Assembly: GCF_030412915.1 (NCBI RefSeq)
Contig: NZ_JAUHJR010000002.1
Coordinates: 558,001 to 622,000 of the forward strand
DNA length: 64,000 nt
Origin: Nocardioides abyssi
GTDB taxonomy: Bacteria; Actinomycetota; Actinomycetes; Propionibacteriales; Nocardioidaceae
Reading direction: 5' to 3'
The position numbers were made by a program, and so were the translations under genes. Positions 1 to 8,945 of this stretch are shown piece after piece. A model generated the notes under the pieces. That model searched no databases. It was given only the letters and a program-made list of their open reading frames with translations, and was not told where the DNA came from. Each line of letters starts with the position of its first letter. Within the stretch, counting starts at the first letter, position 1.

Positions 1-5
1 GAGCC

Positions 6-596
6 ATGACGAGCTCCCCGGGCGCAGCGCCGACCACGACGCGCGACCGGGTGGTCGACGCGGCGGTGCGGATGACCATCGAGCTCGGCTGGGCGCGGGT
101 GACGATGGTGCGGCTGGCCGACGAGGTCGGGGTCAGCCGGCAGACCGTCTACAACGAGATGGGCACCAAGGCCGGCCTCGCCGAGGCGATGGTCGCCCGC
201 GAGCTCGAGCGCTTCCTCGGCGTCGTGACCGTCTCCTTCGACGCCCATCCCGACGACCTGGTCGCCGGGATCCGCGAGGCGACCCGGGCCGTGCTCGAGG
301 TGGCCCAGGACAACCCCCTGCTGCACGCCGTCGTGAGCGCGACCCACGGCGCCGACACCGAGCTGCTGCCGCTGCTGACCACCCAGGCCGACAACCTGCT
401 CGCGACCGCCCACGCGGTCGTCGCCGAGCGGGTGGCGCCGTACGACGTCGGGCTGGCCGCCGACCAGGTCGACGCCGCCATCGACATGGTCGTGCGGGTG
501 GTGCTCAGCCACGTGATGCAGCCCTCCGGCAGCCCGGCCGACACCGCCGACCGCCTGGCCTGGCTCGTCGAGCGCGTGCTGCGCGTCCCGGCCTGA
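6..596 (+). CDS. TetR/AcrR family transcriptional regulator
   Basis: A 196-residue protein with the TetR layout: an N-terminal helix-turn-helix at about residues 31-55 (VRLADEVGVSRQTVYNEMG) followed by an all-helical ligand-binding domain. The family binds DNA as a dimer and releases it on binding a small molecule. Its stop overlaps the start of the next gene, an MFS drug-type exporter (TGATG), so the pair is co-transcribed and translationally coupled. The inference is a local repressor of that exporter. The ATG is only six bases from the window edge, so its promoter and operator are not visible and a slightly longer N-terminus cannot be excluded. Confidence 0.9.
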   Translation: MTSSPGAAPTTTRDRVVDAAVRMTIELGWARVTMVRLADEVGVSRQTVYNEMGTKAGLAEAMVARELERFLGVVTVSFDAHPDDLVAGIREATRAVLEVAQDNPLLHAVVSATHGADTELLPLLTTQADNLLATAHAVVAERVAPYDVGLAADQVDAAIDMVVRVVLSHVMQPSGSPADTADRLAWLVERVLRVPA

Positions 597-1987
597 TGGT
601 CGGACCGGCGGCGGTCCGGCTCGGCACGCCCACTGGCCGCGCGGTCATCGCGGCCGCGACGCTCGGGTCGGGGATGACCCTGCTCGACGGGACGGTCGTC
701 AACGTCGCGCTGGTCCGGATCGGCGCGGACCTCGACGCCTCGCTCGCCCAGCTGCAGTGGGTCACCAACGGCTACCTGCTGTCCCTGGCCAGCCTGATCC
801 TGCTCGGGGGGTCGCTGGGCGACCGGTTCGGCAGGCGCCGGGTCTTCGTGGTCGGCACGGTCTGGTTCGCGCTCGCGTCGCTGGCCTGCGGGCTGGCGCC
901 GACCGCTGAGACGCTCATCGCCGCCCGCGTGCTCCAGGGCGTCGGCGGCGCGTTGCTCACCCCCGGCTCGCTGGCGATGATCCAGGGCGCGTTCGTCGCC
1001 GAGGACCGGCCCCGGGCGATCGGCGCGTGGTCGGGCCTGGGCGGGATCGCTACCGCAGTCGGCCCGTTCGTCGGTGGGGTGCTCATCGACCACGCGAGCT
1101 GGCGCTGGATCTTCCTGGTCAACCTCCCGCTCGCGGCGGTGACGGTGGCCGTCGCGCTCCGGGCGGTCCCCGAGACCCGCGACCCGCGCGAGGCCGGCCG
1201 CCTCGACCTCGCCGGCGCCACCCTGGCGACCCTCGGCCTGGCCGGCACGACCTACGCGCTCATCCAGTGGGGCGACGCCCTCGCCCTCCCCTCGGCGGTC
1301 GTGGCCGTCCTCGCGCTCGTCGCCTTCGTGGTCGTCGAGCGGCGCCGCGCCGACCCGATGCTCGACCCGGGCCTGTTCACCGACCGCACGTTCAGCGCCG
1401 CCAACGCGATGACGCTGCTCGTCTACGCCGCTCTCGGCGCGGTGATGTTCTTCCTCGTCCTCCAGCTGCAGACCGTCGGTGGGTACGCCGCGCTGGCCGC
1501 CGGCACCGCGACCCTCCCCGTCACCGTCTGCATGCTGCTGCTCGCCGCCCGCGGCGGCGCGCTCGGCGCGCGGATCGGGCCGCGGGTGCCGATGAGCGTC
1601 GGGCCGGTCGTGATGGCCGGCGGCGTGCTGCTGCTCCTCGCGGTCGGCCAGGACGTCGTCTACGTGCGCGACGTGCTCCCGGGGCTGACCGTCTTCGGCC
1701 TCGGCCTCGCGCTGATGGTCGCCCCGCTGACCGCGACCGTGCTGGCGGCCGCCCCCGACGAGCAGGCCGGCCTCGCGAGCGGGGTCAACAACGCCGTCGC
1801 CCGGGCCGGGTCGCTCCTCGCGGTCGCGGCGCTGCCGGTGGCGGTCGGGCTCGGCGGCGACCAGTACGCCGACCCGCTGGCCCTCGACGCGGCGTACCGC
1901 TCCGCGATGGTGGCCTGCGCCGCCCTGCTCGTGCTGGGCGGCGCGGTCTCGTGGTTCGCCGTGCGCCCCGACGTGCTCGAGCAGTGA
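596..1987 (+). CDS. MFS transporter, DHA2 (EmrB/QacA) type
   Basis: A 463-residue polytopic membrane protein. It shows MFS motif A in the loop after the second helix (GGSLGDRFGRRR, about residues 71-82) and the DHA2-type GPFVGGVLIDHASWRW segment around residue 156. The hydrophobic profile fits 12-14 membrane helices, and the length fits proton-coupled multidrug exporters. Start ATG overlaps the stop of the upstream TetR gene. Substrate cannot be told from sequence; export of a toxic compound sensed by the TetR protein is the natural inference. Confidence 0.88.
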   Translation: MVGPAAVRLGTPTGRAVIAAATLGSGMTLLDGTVVNVALVRIGADLDASLAQLQWVTNGYLLSLASLILLGGSLGDRFGRRRVFVVGTVWFALASLACGLAPTAETLIAARVLQGVGGALLTPGSLAMIQGAFVAEDRPRAIGAWSGLGGIATAVGPFVGGVLIDHASWRWIFLVNLPLAAVTVAVALRAVPETRDPREAGRLDLAGATLATLGLAGTTYALIQWGDALALPSAVVAVLALVAFVVVERRRADPMLDPGLFTDRTFSAANAMTLLVYAALGAVMFFLVLQLQTVGGYAALAAGTATLPVTVCMLLLAARGGALGARIGPRVPMSVGPVVMAGGVLLLLAVGQDVVYVRDVLPGLTVFGLGLALMVAPLTATVLAAAPDEQAGLASGVNNAVARAGSLLAVAALPVAVGLGGDQYADPLALDAAYRSAMVACAALLVLGGAVSWFAVRPDVLEQ

Positions 1988-2067
1988 CGCCCGGGACCGT
2001 CGGGGTTCGCCGGCGGGCGTTGCGGGTCGCGCCTACCCTGGACGCGGGAGCTCGGGGAGGAGGACCT

Positions 2068-3318
2068 GTGGGACCGACGCGTGCCCGGACGCCGCTGGTG
2101 GCGGCCGTCGTGCTGCTGGCCTCCGCCGCGCTCGCGGGCTGCGGCGGTTCGGCCTCGCCCGACCCCGGGACCACCCCGGCCGCCGGGTCGCCCACCTCCT
2201 CGACGTCTCCCTCCGGGTCCGCGTCGTCGGCCTCCGCGTCAGGGTCGGCCAGCACCGGGAAGCCGGTCGGCGACTTCGCCGTCGAGCCGCCCGGCCCGCT
2301 GCGCGGCAGCACGCTGGAGGGCCCCGACATGCTCGTCTACAGCCAGGACTCGCTCAGCGACGACATGGTGGAGCGGATCTCCGGGCTGGAGGGCGTCGAC
2401 GCGGTCGAACCGATGGCGATGGCGCAGGTGCCGGTCGAGGACAAGGTCATCAACCTCGCGGCCGTCGACCCGGCGACGTACCGCCGCTTCGTGCCCGACC
2501 TCGCCAGCGCCCGCCTGCTCGAGGCGTGGAAGCGGGTCGCGGCCGGCGAGATCGCGGTGCTGCCGGGGATGAGGAAGAAGATCCCCATGGACGACCAGGG
2601 CTTCCTCTCCCTCGGCAACGCGACCGCGGCGCCCAAGGCGCACGTCGGGGCGTACGTCGCGCAGGTGCCCCAGGTCGACGCCGTCGTCAACGAGAAGTGG
2701 CGCGACGCGCTCGGGATGAAGCCGGGCAACGCCCTGCTCGTCTCCACCGACATCACCGCCCCGCAGGCGCTGCGCAAGCCGATCCAGCGGATCGCCGGCA
2801 CGGACGCCTCGGTGCAGATCCTCGGCCCCGACCTCGACACGAGCGTGCAGCAGACGGCGTTCCTCGTCGGCAGCGTCGCCGATGCCGTCGGCACCTTCAA
2901 CTACACCGTGCTCGGCGGCGGCCGGATCGCGCCGGACCCCGCGTGGGTCACCGAGCACATCCGCACCGAGCCGGTGCCGATCCTCGGCTCGGTGACCTGC
3001 AACAAGGCGATCTTCCCGCAGCTGCGCGCCGCGCTCCAGGAGGTCGTCGACCGCGGCCTCGCGGCCGAGATCAACCCGGGTGAGTACGCCGGCTGCTACT
3101 ACCCGCGCTTCATCGCCGGCTCCACCAAGCTGTCCAACCACTCCTTCGGGCTCGCCCTCGACTTCAACGTCCCCGGCAACCTGCGGGGCACCGTCGGCGA
3201 GATGGACCGCACGGTCGTCGCGATCTTCAAGAAGTGGGGCTTCGGCTGGGGCGGCGACTGGCGCTACACCGACCCCATGCACTTCGAGATGGTCGCCATC
3301 GTCGAGCCGCGGACCTGA
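2068..3318 (+). CDS. Secreted M15 (VanY-like) peptidase lipoprotein with an FtsX/MacB-like N-terminal domain
   Basis: The GTG start at 2068 follows GAGGAGG and gives a lipoprotein signal with lipobox LAGC about 25 residues in. A Ser/Thr/Pro/Gly-rich linker follows. Residues roughly 75-260 resemble the extracytoplasmic core domain of FtsX/MacB permeases (repeated patterns such as GVDAVEPMA, VVNEKWRDALGMKPGNALLVS), without any membrane helices. The C-terminal domain has the M15 D-alanyl-D-alanine carboxypeptidase zinc ligands: His358 and Asp365 in SNHSFGLALDFN, and His405 in DPMHFE. A cell-wall peptide-trimming role on the outer face of the membrane is expected from the family. 416 residues. 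The frame is open far upstream, but that part has no signal sequence and overlaps the MFS gene. Confidence 0.82.
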   Translation: MGPTRARTPLVAAVVLLASAALAGCGGSASPDPGTTPAAGSPTSSTSPSGSASSASASGSASTGKPVGDFAVEPPGPLRGSTLEGPDMLVYSQDSLSDDMVERISGLEGVDAVEPMAMAQVPVEDKVINLAAVDPATYRRFVPDLASARLLEAWKRVAAGEIAVLPGMRKKIPMDDQGFLSLGNATAAPKAHVGAYVAQVPQVDAVVNEKWRDALGMKPGNALLVSTDITAPQALRKPIQRIAGTDASVQILGPDLDTSVQQTAFLVGSVADAVGTFNYTVLGGGRIAPDPAWVTEHIRTEPVPILGSVTCNKAIFPQLRAALQEVVDRGLAAEINPGEYAGCYYPRFIAGSTKLSNHSFGLALDFNVPGNLRGTVGEMDRTVVAIFKKWGFGWGGDWRYTDPMHFEMVAIVEPRT

Positions 3319-3419
3319 GCGCTCCTCGGCCGTCGTCTTCTCGGGCTGGTCGCCTTCTGGGGGCCGTCGACGCCCCGGACCGGGCCGCGCCCGGCCACCC
3401 CTCGTCTAGCCTGCCCGGC

Positions 3420-4694
3420 ATGGAGCCGGCGCCGACGACCGTGTTCGCGGGCCGCTACCGGCTGCTCGACCTGCTCGGCGAGGGCGGGATGGGCACGGTC
3501 TGGCGCGTGGTCGACGAGCGCCAGCAGCGGGTGGTCGCGGCGAAGGTGCTGCGCCAGACCGACGCGGCCTCGCTGCTGCGGTTCGTGCGCGAGCAGGCCA
3601 CCCGCGTCGAGCACCCGCACGTGCTCACCCCGCTGGGCTGGGCCGGCGAGGACGACCTGGTGCTGTTCACGATGCCGGTCGTCGAGGGCGGGTCGCTCGA
3701 GGACGTCGTACGCCGCCACGGACCGCTGCCGCCGCTGCTCGTCGCCGAGCTGCTGCGCCAGCTGCTCGCCGGGCTCGGCGCGGTCCACGACGCCGGCGTG
3801 GTGCACCGCGACGTCAAGCCGGCCAACCTCCTGCTCCGCCCGACCGGGGCCGACCGCCCCCACCTGCTGCTCTCCGACTTCGGGGTCGCGGTCGACCTCG
3901 CCGGGCCGCGGCTGACCGAGACCGGCGCGGTCGTCGGCACGCCGGGCTACCTCGCCCCCGAGGCCGCGGGCGGCGCCGGCCCGGCCGCCTCCGCGGACCT
4001 GTACGCCGCCGGGCAGGTCGCCCTGCACCTGCTCACCGGCGCCCCCTCGGCCGTCCCGGCCGTGCTCCCGGCGCGTCCGGACCGCGTGCCCGAGCCGCTC
4101 TGGGCCCTTCTCGCCGACCTGCTCCGCGCCGACCCCGGGGCCCGGCCGACCGCCGCCGAGGCGCTGGACCGGCTGCGGCACCCCGCCCTCACCTGGCACC
4201 CCGACGCGCTCGGGGAGGTCCGCCTCGACGCCGTCACCCCGCCCCTCGGCCCTGCGACCCGCGCCGCGGAGCGGTCGACCACCCCGGAGCCCACGCGGGT
4301 CCGTCAGCTGCCCGCCCGGCGTGGCCGGCCGGCGGTGCTCGTCGCGCTGCTGACCGCGCTCGTCGCCGGCGCCGCCGTCGCGCTGGTGCTCGCCCTGTGG
4401 CGGCCCTGGGACCAGCCGGTCGTCCAGGAGGACGCCGAGCCGCGGCCCTCCGCCTCGCCCGCCGCCTCGTCCGCACCGTCGCCGTCCGAGCCGGCGACGG
4501 GCACGCCGTCCACGCCGTCCACCCCGGCCGCGCCGTCGTCGGGGTCGGTCGAGGTCGGCCGGGTGGTCACCCGGGTCGGCCAGCCGTGCGAGACCGCCGA
4601 GCTGGGGCTCGCCGAGACCACGCTGACGGGTGTCGACGTGGTGTGCCGGGCGGCCGCCGGCGGGGGCGACCCGGCCTGGCGCCGGGCGGGCTGA
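3420..4694 (+). CDS. Membrane Ser/Thr protein kinase (PknB-like, no PASTA repeats)
   Basis: A 424-residue protein. The kinase domain occupies residues about 12-280 with glycine loop GEGGMGTV (20-27), catalytic Lys42, HRDVKPAN (His129-Asp131) and DFG at 153-155. A single membrane helix follows at about 303-325, then a Thr/Ser/Pro-rich linker and a short extracellular tail with two Cys. The long frame opens further upstream, but the ATG at 3420 is chosen because a TAGCCT -10 box lies at 3407-3412, seven bases before it, implying a leaderless transcript. The tail is too short for PASTA repeats, so the signal sensed is unknown. Confidence 0.9.
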   Translation: MEPAPTTVFAGRYRLLDLLGEGGMGTVWRVVDERQQRVVAAKVLRQTDAASLLRFVREQATRVEHPHVLTPLGWAGEDDLVLFTMPVVEGGSLEDVVRRHGPLPPLLVAELLRQLLAGLGAVHDAGVVHRDVKPANLLLRPTGADRPHLLLSDFGVAVDLAGPRLTETGAVVGTPGYLAPEAAGGAGPAASADLYAAGQVALHLLTGAPSAVPAVLPARPDRVPEPLWALLADLLRADPGARPTAAEALDRLRHPALTWHPDALGEVRLDAVTPPLGPATRAAERSTTPEPTRVRQLPARRGRPAVLVALLTALVAGAAVALVLALWRPWDQPVVQEDAEPRPSASPAASSAPSPSEPATGTPSTPSTPAAPSSGSVEVGRVVTRVGQPCETAELGLAETTLTGVDVVCRAAAGGGDPAWRRAG

Positions 4695-4701
4695 CGCGAC
4701 C

Positions 4702-6732
4702 TCAGGTCCGGCGGCGCACCAGCGCGAAGGCGGCCACGGCCAGCACGACCACGAGCCCCACGCCGCCCAGGATCCACGGCAGCGCCGACCCCGAGCCGTC
4801 GTCGGCGTCCGCGTCGGACCCGTCCGACCCGTCGGCCGCGGACGAGTCCGGGGCGGAGGTGTCCTCGGCCGCGGGCGACTCCTCCGCGGTCGGGTCGGCG
4901 CCGTCGTACGACGGGGCGCCGGTCGGCTCGCCGGTGACGGCGACGCGGAACCGGATGTCGAGGGGCTGCGCCTCCGGGGTGCCCGGCTCGGCCTGCTCGC
5001 GGGACAGCGCGAGGTAGTGGTCGCCGGCGAGCGCGGAGGCCCGCAGCTCGGCGTAGGTCCAGCCGGGGTCGTTGGTCGGCTCGGCCTCGCGGTTGCGGTA
5101 GCGCACCTCGGGGATGGTCCGGGTCGTCTGGGTCGCGCGGTTGTAGTCGCTGATCGCCGGGATGGCGGCGTAGTTGCCCACCCGCACCCGGTCGGGGGTG
5201 AACAGGTCGGCCTGGACGTTGATGTAGGTGGTCGGCGACAGCGCGAGCGCCTGGCCCGGCGCGGGGACGTCGAGGGTCACGGTCGCGACCTGCCCCCAGT
5301 CGACGGGCAGCCGGTAGAAGATCTGCTCGCCGGGGAGCAGCGTCTCGCGGTAGGTGCCGTCCTCGAGCTCCAGCGCGTCGGAGAACCCGCCGCCGCCGAC
5401 CACGCGCGTCCCCTTCCCCTCGGCGGGGACGGGCGTGGGCTCGGGCGGTACGCCGGTCAGCTGGGGCGGCAGGTCGGCCCGGTCGGTCACGACCGGCTCC
5501 TCGAGGTAGACCACCTCGAACGGCACGGGACGCGCGCCGCCCTGGGTGCGGGTCACGCCCACGAGCAGCTCCTCGGCGGTCGCGCACGCGTCGGCGGGTT
5601 CGACCGGTTTCTCGGTGGACGTCGGCGTCTCCTCCGGGGTCGCGTCGGTGGGCGGCGGGCTCGCCTCGGCGCTGGCCGAGGCACGGGCCGCCTCGAGCGC
5701 CTCGGGGGTGGCGCCCGGCACCTGCACGGTGAGCACGAGCACCTGCCCGAGCCCGACGGGGTCGAAGCGGGTCGCGGTGCCCGTCTGGCAGGACTCGCCG
5801 GACTCGGTGGTGACGGTGACGTCGACGTCCTCCACGTCGAAGCTGCCGGCGGTCGCGAGCGGGCGCGAGGTCATCGAGAGCCGGACCGTGGAGCCCGGCT
5901 GGCGGGCGAGGCGGTAGTAGCGGACGGGGGAGCCGGTGGCGAAGCGGTCGGTGTACTGACCCGGCTCCAGCACCGGCGCCTCCTCGGGCAGCTCGGTGGC
6001 CTCGACGGGCTCGCCGGTGACGGTGAAGGGCCGGGTGGCGCGCTGGGAGAGCTTCGCGAGCGACGCGGTGAGCGCCTCGGCGTCCGCGGCGTCGTAGTAG
6101 GTGCCGCCGCCGGCGTCGGCGATGCACTGCAGCTGGCTGCGGGCCGGGGCCCCGACGCCGAAGCCGACGGTGTCGATGCGCAGGTCGACGCCGGAGCCGA
6201 CGAGGGCGCGGACGGCCTTGCACGGGTCGGGCGCGCAGGTCTCCTCGCCGTCGGAGACCAGCACGATGGTGCGCCGCCCCTCGGGGCCGAGGTCCTCGAC
6301 CGCCTGCTTCAGGGAGTAGGCGATGGGGGTCTCGCCGGTCGGCCTGGTCCGCTCGATCGCGGAGCGCAGGGCCGGCCGGTCGAGGGTGGTCAGCGGTGCG
6401 ACGAGGCGGGAGTCGCGGCAGGAGTCGGAGCGGTCGCCGTAGACGCGCAGGCCCACGGTGGCGTCCTCCGGCAGCGTGTCGACCACCGAGGTGAGGGCCC
6501 GCTTGGCGGCGACCATCTTGGTGGTGCCCGACGGGTCGGGCTCCTTCATCGAGCCGGACGCGTCGAGCATGAGCAGCAGCTGGCCGAGGTCCTCCTCGTC
6601 GTCAGCAGCGGCAGCCGGAGCCGCAGCGCCAGCGGCGGCGGGCGCGGGTGCTGCGGTGGTCGCCGGCGCCGGGGCCAGCAGCAGGGCGACGAGCGCCAGC
6701 AGGGCAGGCAGCGAACGGATGGTGGTCCCCAT
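4702..6732 (-). CDS. Secreted, membrane-anchored von Willebrand A domain protein
   Basis: 676 residues. The signal peptide is Ala/Pro-rich (to about residue 43). The VWA domain starts at about residue 50 with MIDAS motif DASGS (57-61) and continues with VLVSDGEETC. After it comes a long beta-rich extracellular region with Cys pairs and two Pro/Thr-rich linkers. One C-terminal membrane helix (PWILGGVGLVVVLAVAAFAL) ends in RRRT. This fits a surface protein binding a partner through a divalent cation. Its stop lies 7 bases from the stop of the convergent kinase gene. Partner and function are unknown. Confidence 0.85.
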   Translation of the reverse strand: MGTTIRSLPALLALVALLLAPAPATTAAPAPAAAGAAAPAAAADDEEDLGQLLLMLDASGSMKEPDPSGTTKMVAAKRALTSVVDTLPEDATVGLRVYGDRSDSCRDSRLVAPLTTLDRPALRSAIERTRPTGETPIAYSLKQAVEDLGPEGRRTIVLVSDGEETCAPDPCKAVRALVGSGVDLRIDTVGFGVGAPARSQLQCIADAGGGTYYDAADAEALTASLAKLSQRATRPFTVTGEPVEATELPEEAPVLEPGQYTDRFATGSPVRYYRLARQPGSTVRLSMTSRPLATAGSFDVEDVDVTVTTESGESCQTGTATRFDPVGLGQVLVLTVQVPGATPEALEAARASASAEASPPPTDATPEETPTSTEKPVEPADACATAEELLVGVTRTQGGARPVPFEVVYLEEPVVTDRADLPPQLTGVPPEPTPVPAEGKGTRVVGGGGFSDALELEDGTYRETLLPGEQIFYRLPVDWGQVATVTLDVPAPGQALALSPTTYINVQADLFTPDRVRVGNYAAIPAISDYNRATQTTRTIPEVRYRNREAEPTNDPGWTYAELRASALAGDHYLALSREQAEPGTPEAQPLDIRFRVAVTGEPTGAPSYDGADPTAEESPAAEDTSAPDSSAADGSDGSDADADDGSGSALPWILGGVGLVVVLAVAAFALVRRRT

Positions 6733-6812
6733 GGACGAGCTCCTCGGACAGCACAGGCGGTCACCCCACCCTCCCCGCGGCGGGCGGGCGGAAACCCGGC
6801 TACGGTCGGCAC

Positions 6813-7475
6813 GTGCGGGTCGTCGCGGTCCACCGGTACCCGGTCAAGTCCCTCCACGGCGAGTCGCTCGACCGGGCCGACGTGGGCCCCCGGGGCCTCG
6901 ACGGGGACCGGCTGTGGGCGCTGCGCGAGCCCGACGGGAAGCTCGGCAGCGGCAAGTCGACCCGCCGCTTCCGGCGGATGGCCGGCCTGCTCGAGCTCCA
7001 CGCGGCGTACGACGGGGTGGTGCCGGTGGTCTCGTTCCCCGACGGCCGGTCGTGGCGCGGTCCGGACGCCGACCTCGACGCGGCCCTGACGGCGTACGTC
7101 GGCCGGCCGGTCGCCCTCGCGCGGGAGGCCGACGTCGCGCACCACGACGAGGGGCCGCTCCACCTGGTCACCACCGCGACCCTGGCCCGCCTCGGCACCG
7201 ACGGGCCGACGCTGCGGGCGAACCTCGTGGTCGACGCGCCGGGGCTGGCCGCCTTCGCCGAGGACGGCTGGGTCGGGCGCGAGGTGCGCGTCGGCGGGGC
7301 GGTGCTGCGCGTGCGGGGGCCGATGCCGCGGTGCGTGATGGTCGGCGCCGACGTGCTCGCCGAGGTCACCCGGGTCAACGGCGGCTGCGCGGGCGTGGTG
7401 GTCGACGTGATCGGCGGCGGCGAGGTGCAGGTCGGCGTGGACGTCCTCCTGGAGGACCGAGCGGACGCTCGGTAA
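6813..7475 (+). CDS. MOSC domain-containing protein
   Basis: 220 residues beginning VRVVAVHRYPVKSLHGE, typical of the MOSC N-terminal beta-barrel (MOSC_N), followed by the MOSC domain with RANLVV and the conserved cysteine in PMPRCVMV. MOSC proteins bind or transfer the sulfur-ligated molybdenum cofactor, and many act in reduction of N-hydroxylated compounds. The GTG at 6813 is chosen because TACGGT at 6801-6806 sits six bases upstream (leaderless). The frame is open further upstream only as an artefact of base composition. The enzyme partner is not encoded nearby. Confidence 0.82.
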   Translation: MRVVAVHRYPVKSLHGESLDRADVGPRGLDGDRLWALREPDGKLGSGKSTRRFRRMAGLLELHAAYDGVVPVVSFPDGRSWRGPDADLDAALTAYVGRPVALAREADVAHHDEGPLHLVTTATLARLGTDGPTLRANLVVDAPGLAAFAEDGWVGREVRVGGAVLRVRGPMPRCVMVGADVLAEVTRVNGGCAGVVVDVIGGGEVQVGVDVLLEDRADAR

Positions 7476-7484
7476 CCTCCCCTC

Positions 7485-8450
7485 ATGCGTGCAGCCAGAG
7501 TCCTCGCCACCACCGGTCCCGCCGACGTCCGTGTCGAGGAGGTCGACGAGCCGACGCCCGGCCCGGGCGACGTGCTCGTCGAGGTCCACAGCGTGGGCGT
7601 GTCCTTTCCCGACCTGCTGCTGAGCCGCGGGGAGTACCAGATGAAGCCCGAGCCGCCGTTCACCCTCGGCGTCGACTTCGCCGGCACCGTCGTCTCCGGG
7701 CCGGGCTTCGAGCCGGGCCAGCGCGTCGCCGGCGTCGGTGGCTGGGGCGGGGCCTCGGAGCTCGTCGCCAACCCGGCCGGGTTCGTCTTCGCGCTGCCCG
7801 ACGAGGTGTCGTACGACGAGGGCGCAGCGCTGCCGATGAACTACCTGACCGCCGACTTCACCCTGCACGACCGCGCCGGCCTGAGCGAGGGCGAGACCGT
7901 GCTGGTCCACGGCGCCGCGGGCGGCGTCGGCACCGCGACCATCCAGGTCGCGAAGGGCATGGGCGCGCGGACGATCGCCGTCGTCTCCACCGAGGAGAAG
8001 GCGCAGGTCGCCCGCGACGCCGGTGCCGACGAGGCCGTCCTGGTCGACGGGTTCAAGGACGCCGTCAAGGAGCTCACCGGCGGGGTCGGCGTCGACGTCG
8101 TCGTCGACGTGGTGGGCGGCGACCTGTTCACCGACTCGCTGCGCTCGCTCGCGCCGCAGGGGCGGCTGATGGTCGTCGGCTTCGCGGCCGGCCAGGGCAT
8201 CCCGCAGGTCAAGGTCAACCGGCTGCTGCTCAACAACATCGACGTCCGCGGCGTCGGCTGGGGCGCCTACGCGATGGTCCGCGAGGGCTTCATGGCCCAG
8301 CAGTGGGAGCGGCTCGTCCCGATGATGACCTCCGGCGTCGTCAAGCCCCCGATCGGTGCGACCTACGACCTGGCCGACTTCTCCCAGGCGCTCCTCGACA
8401 TGGACGCCCGCAAGACCCTCGGCAAGTCGGTCGTCCGCGTCCGCGGCTGA
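7485..8450 (+). CDS. NADPH:quinone oxidoreductase family protein (zinc-independent MDR)
   Basis: 321 residues. An N-terminal GroES-like domain (PTPGPGDVLVEVHSVGVSFPD) is followed by a Rossmann domain with the nucleotide-binding GAAGGVGTATIQVAKGMGA near residues 140-158. The structural-zinc cysteines of alcohol dehydrogenases are absent, which places it with quinone/enone reductases. A TAACCT -10 box at 7473-7478 lies six bases before the ATG, so the transcript is probably leaderless and independent of the MOSC gene 9 bases upstream. Substrate is not predictable. Confidence 0.87.
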   Translation: MRAARVLATTGPADVRVEEVDEPTPGPGDVLVEVHSVGVSFPDLLLSRGEYQMKPEPPFTLGVDFAGTVVSGPGFEPGQRVAGVGGWGGASELVANPAGFVFALPDEVSYDEGAALPMNYLTADFTLHDRAGLSEGETVLVHGAAGGVGTATIQVAKGMGARTIAVVSTEEKAQVARDAGADEAVLVDGFKDAVKELTGGVGVDVVVDVVGGDLFTDSLRSLAPQGRLMVVGFAAGQGIPQVKVNRLLLNNIDVRGVGWGAYAMVREGFMAQQWERLVPMMTSGVVKPPIGATYDLADFSQALLDMDARKTLGKSVVRVRG

Positions 8451-8503
8451 CCCGGCGGCTCGCATGTAACGCGCTGTTCCCTGCTCTGTCGGCCCGTTCC
8501 CGA

Positions 8504-8535
8504 CGGTGTAGGCACGCTGCAGCGTGCCTACACCG
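8504..8535. terminator. Perfect 32-bp palindrome, likely bidirectional terminator
   Basis: A perfect dyad centred on CTGCAG (arms beginning CGGTGTAGGCACG) lies between the convergent quinone reductase and ABM genes. A second, outer inverted repeat flanks it: TGTAACGCG at 8465-8473 and CGCGTTACA at 8546-8554. No U-tract follows, as is usual for actinobacterial hairpin terminators. Confidence 0.55.
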
Positions 8536-8585
8536 CGGCGAACGTCGCGTTACAAGCCGGCTCGCCGCCCGCGCTCAGACCGCGC

Positions 8586-8882
8586 TCAGACCGCGCGGAG
8601 CGGGTGCAGCCCGACCTCGCCGGCGAGGATCGGGCCGAGCACGCCGAAGGCCTCGGCGACGTGCGGGGCGGCCATGTGGGCGTCGATGGCGGCCTGGGAC
8701 TCCCACGCCTCGATGGTGATGAACGTGCCGGGGGCGGTGGCGGACTCGAAGGCGTCGTACTGCACGCACCCCTCGTCGTTCGCGAGCGAGGCGGCGGCGA
8801 GGGCGGCCAGGGCGGTGCGGGCGGCGTCGGCCTGGTCGGGCTGGACGGGCAGGGTCGCGACGACGCGGATCGGGTTGCTCAT
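8586..8882 (-). CDS. Antibiotic biosynthesis monooxygenase (ABM) family protein
   Basis: A 98-residue single-domain protein (MSNPIRVVATLPVQPD ... FITIEAWESQAAIDAHMAAPHVAEAF) matching the dimeric ferredoxin-like ABM fold, including the EAW...AHMAAPHV stretch. Family members range from quinol monooxygenases to uncharacterised stress proteins; no cofactor site is evident. It is divergent from the M13 peptidase with a 63-bp shared upstream region. The huge open frame continuing upstream on this strand is a shadow of the M13 gene. Confidence 0.8.
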   Translation of the reverse strand: MSNPIRVVATLPVQPDQADAARTALAALAAASLANDEGCVQYDAFESATAPGTFITIEAWESQAAIDAHMAAPHVAEAFGVLGPILAGEVGLHPLRAV

Positions 8883-8945
8883 GGCGCCGAACGTAGCGGT
8901 GCTGCGCGGCCGGGCGCAGTGGGTCGCGGCGGTTAGTGTCGTCCC

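Noticed and set aside
8570-8588. Direct repeat CGCGCTCAGAC before the ABM stop codon
   Set aside because: Two 11-bp copies only, consistent with a local duplication; no functional meaning can be supported.
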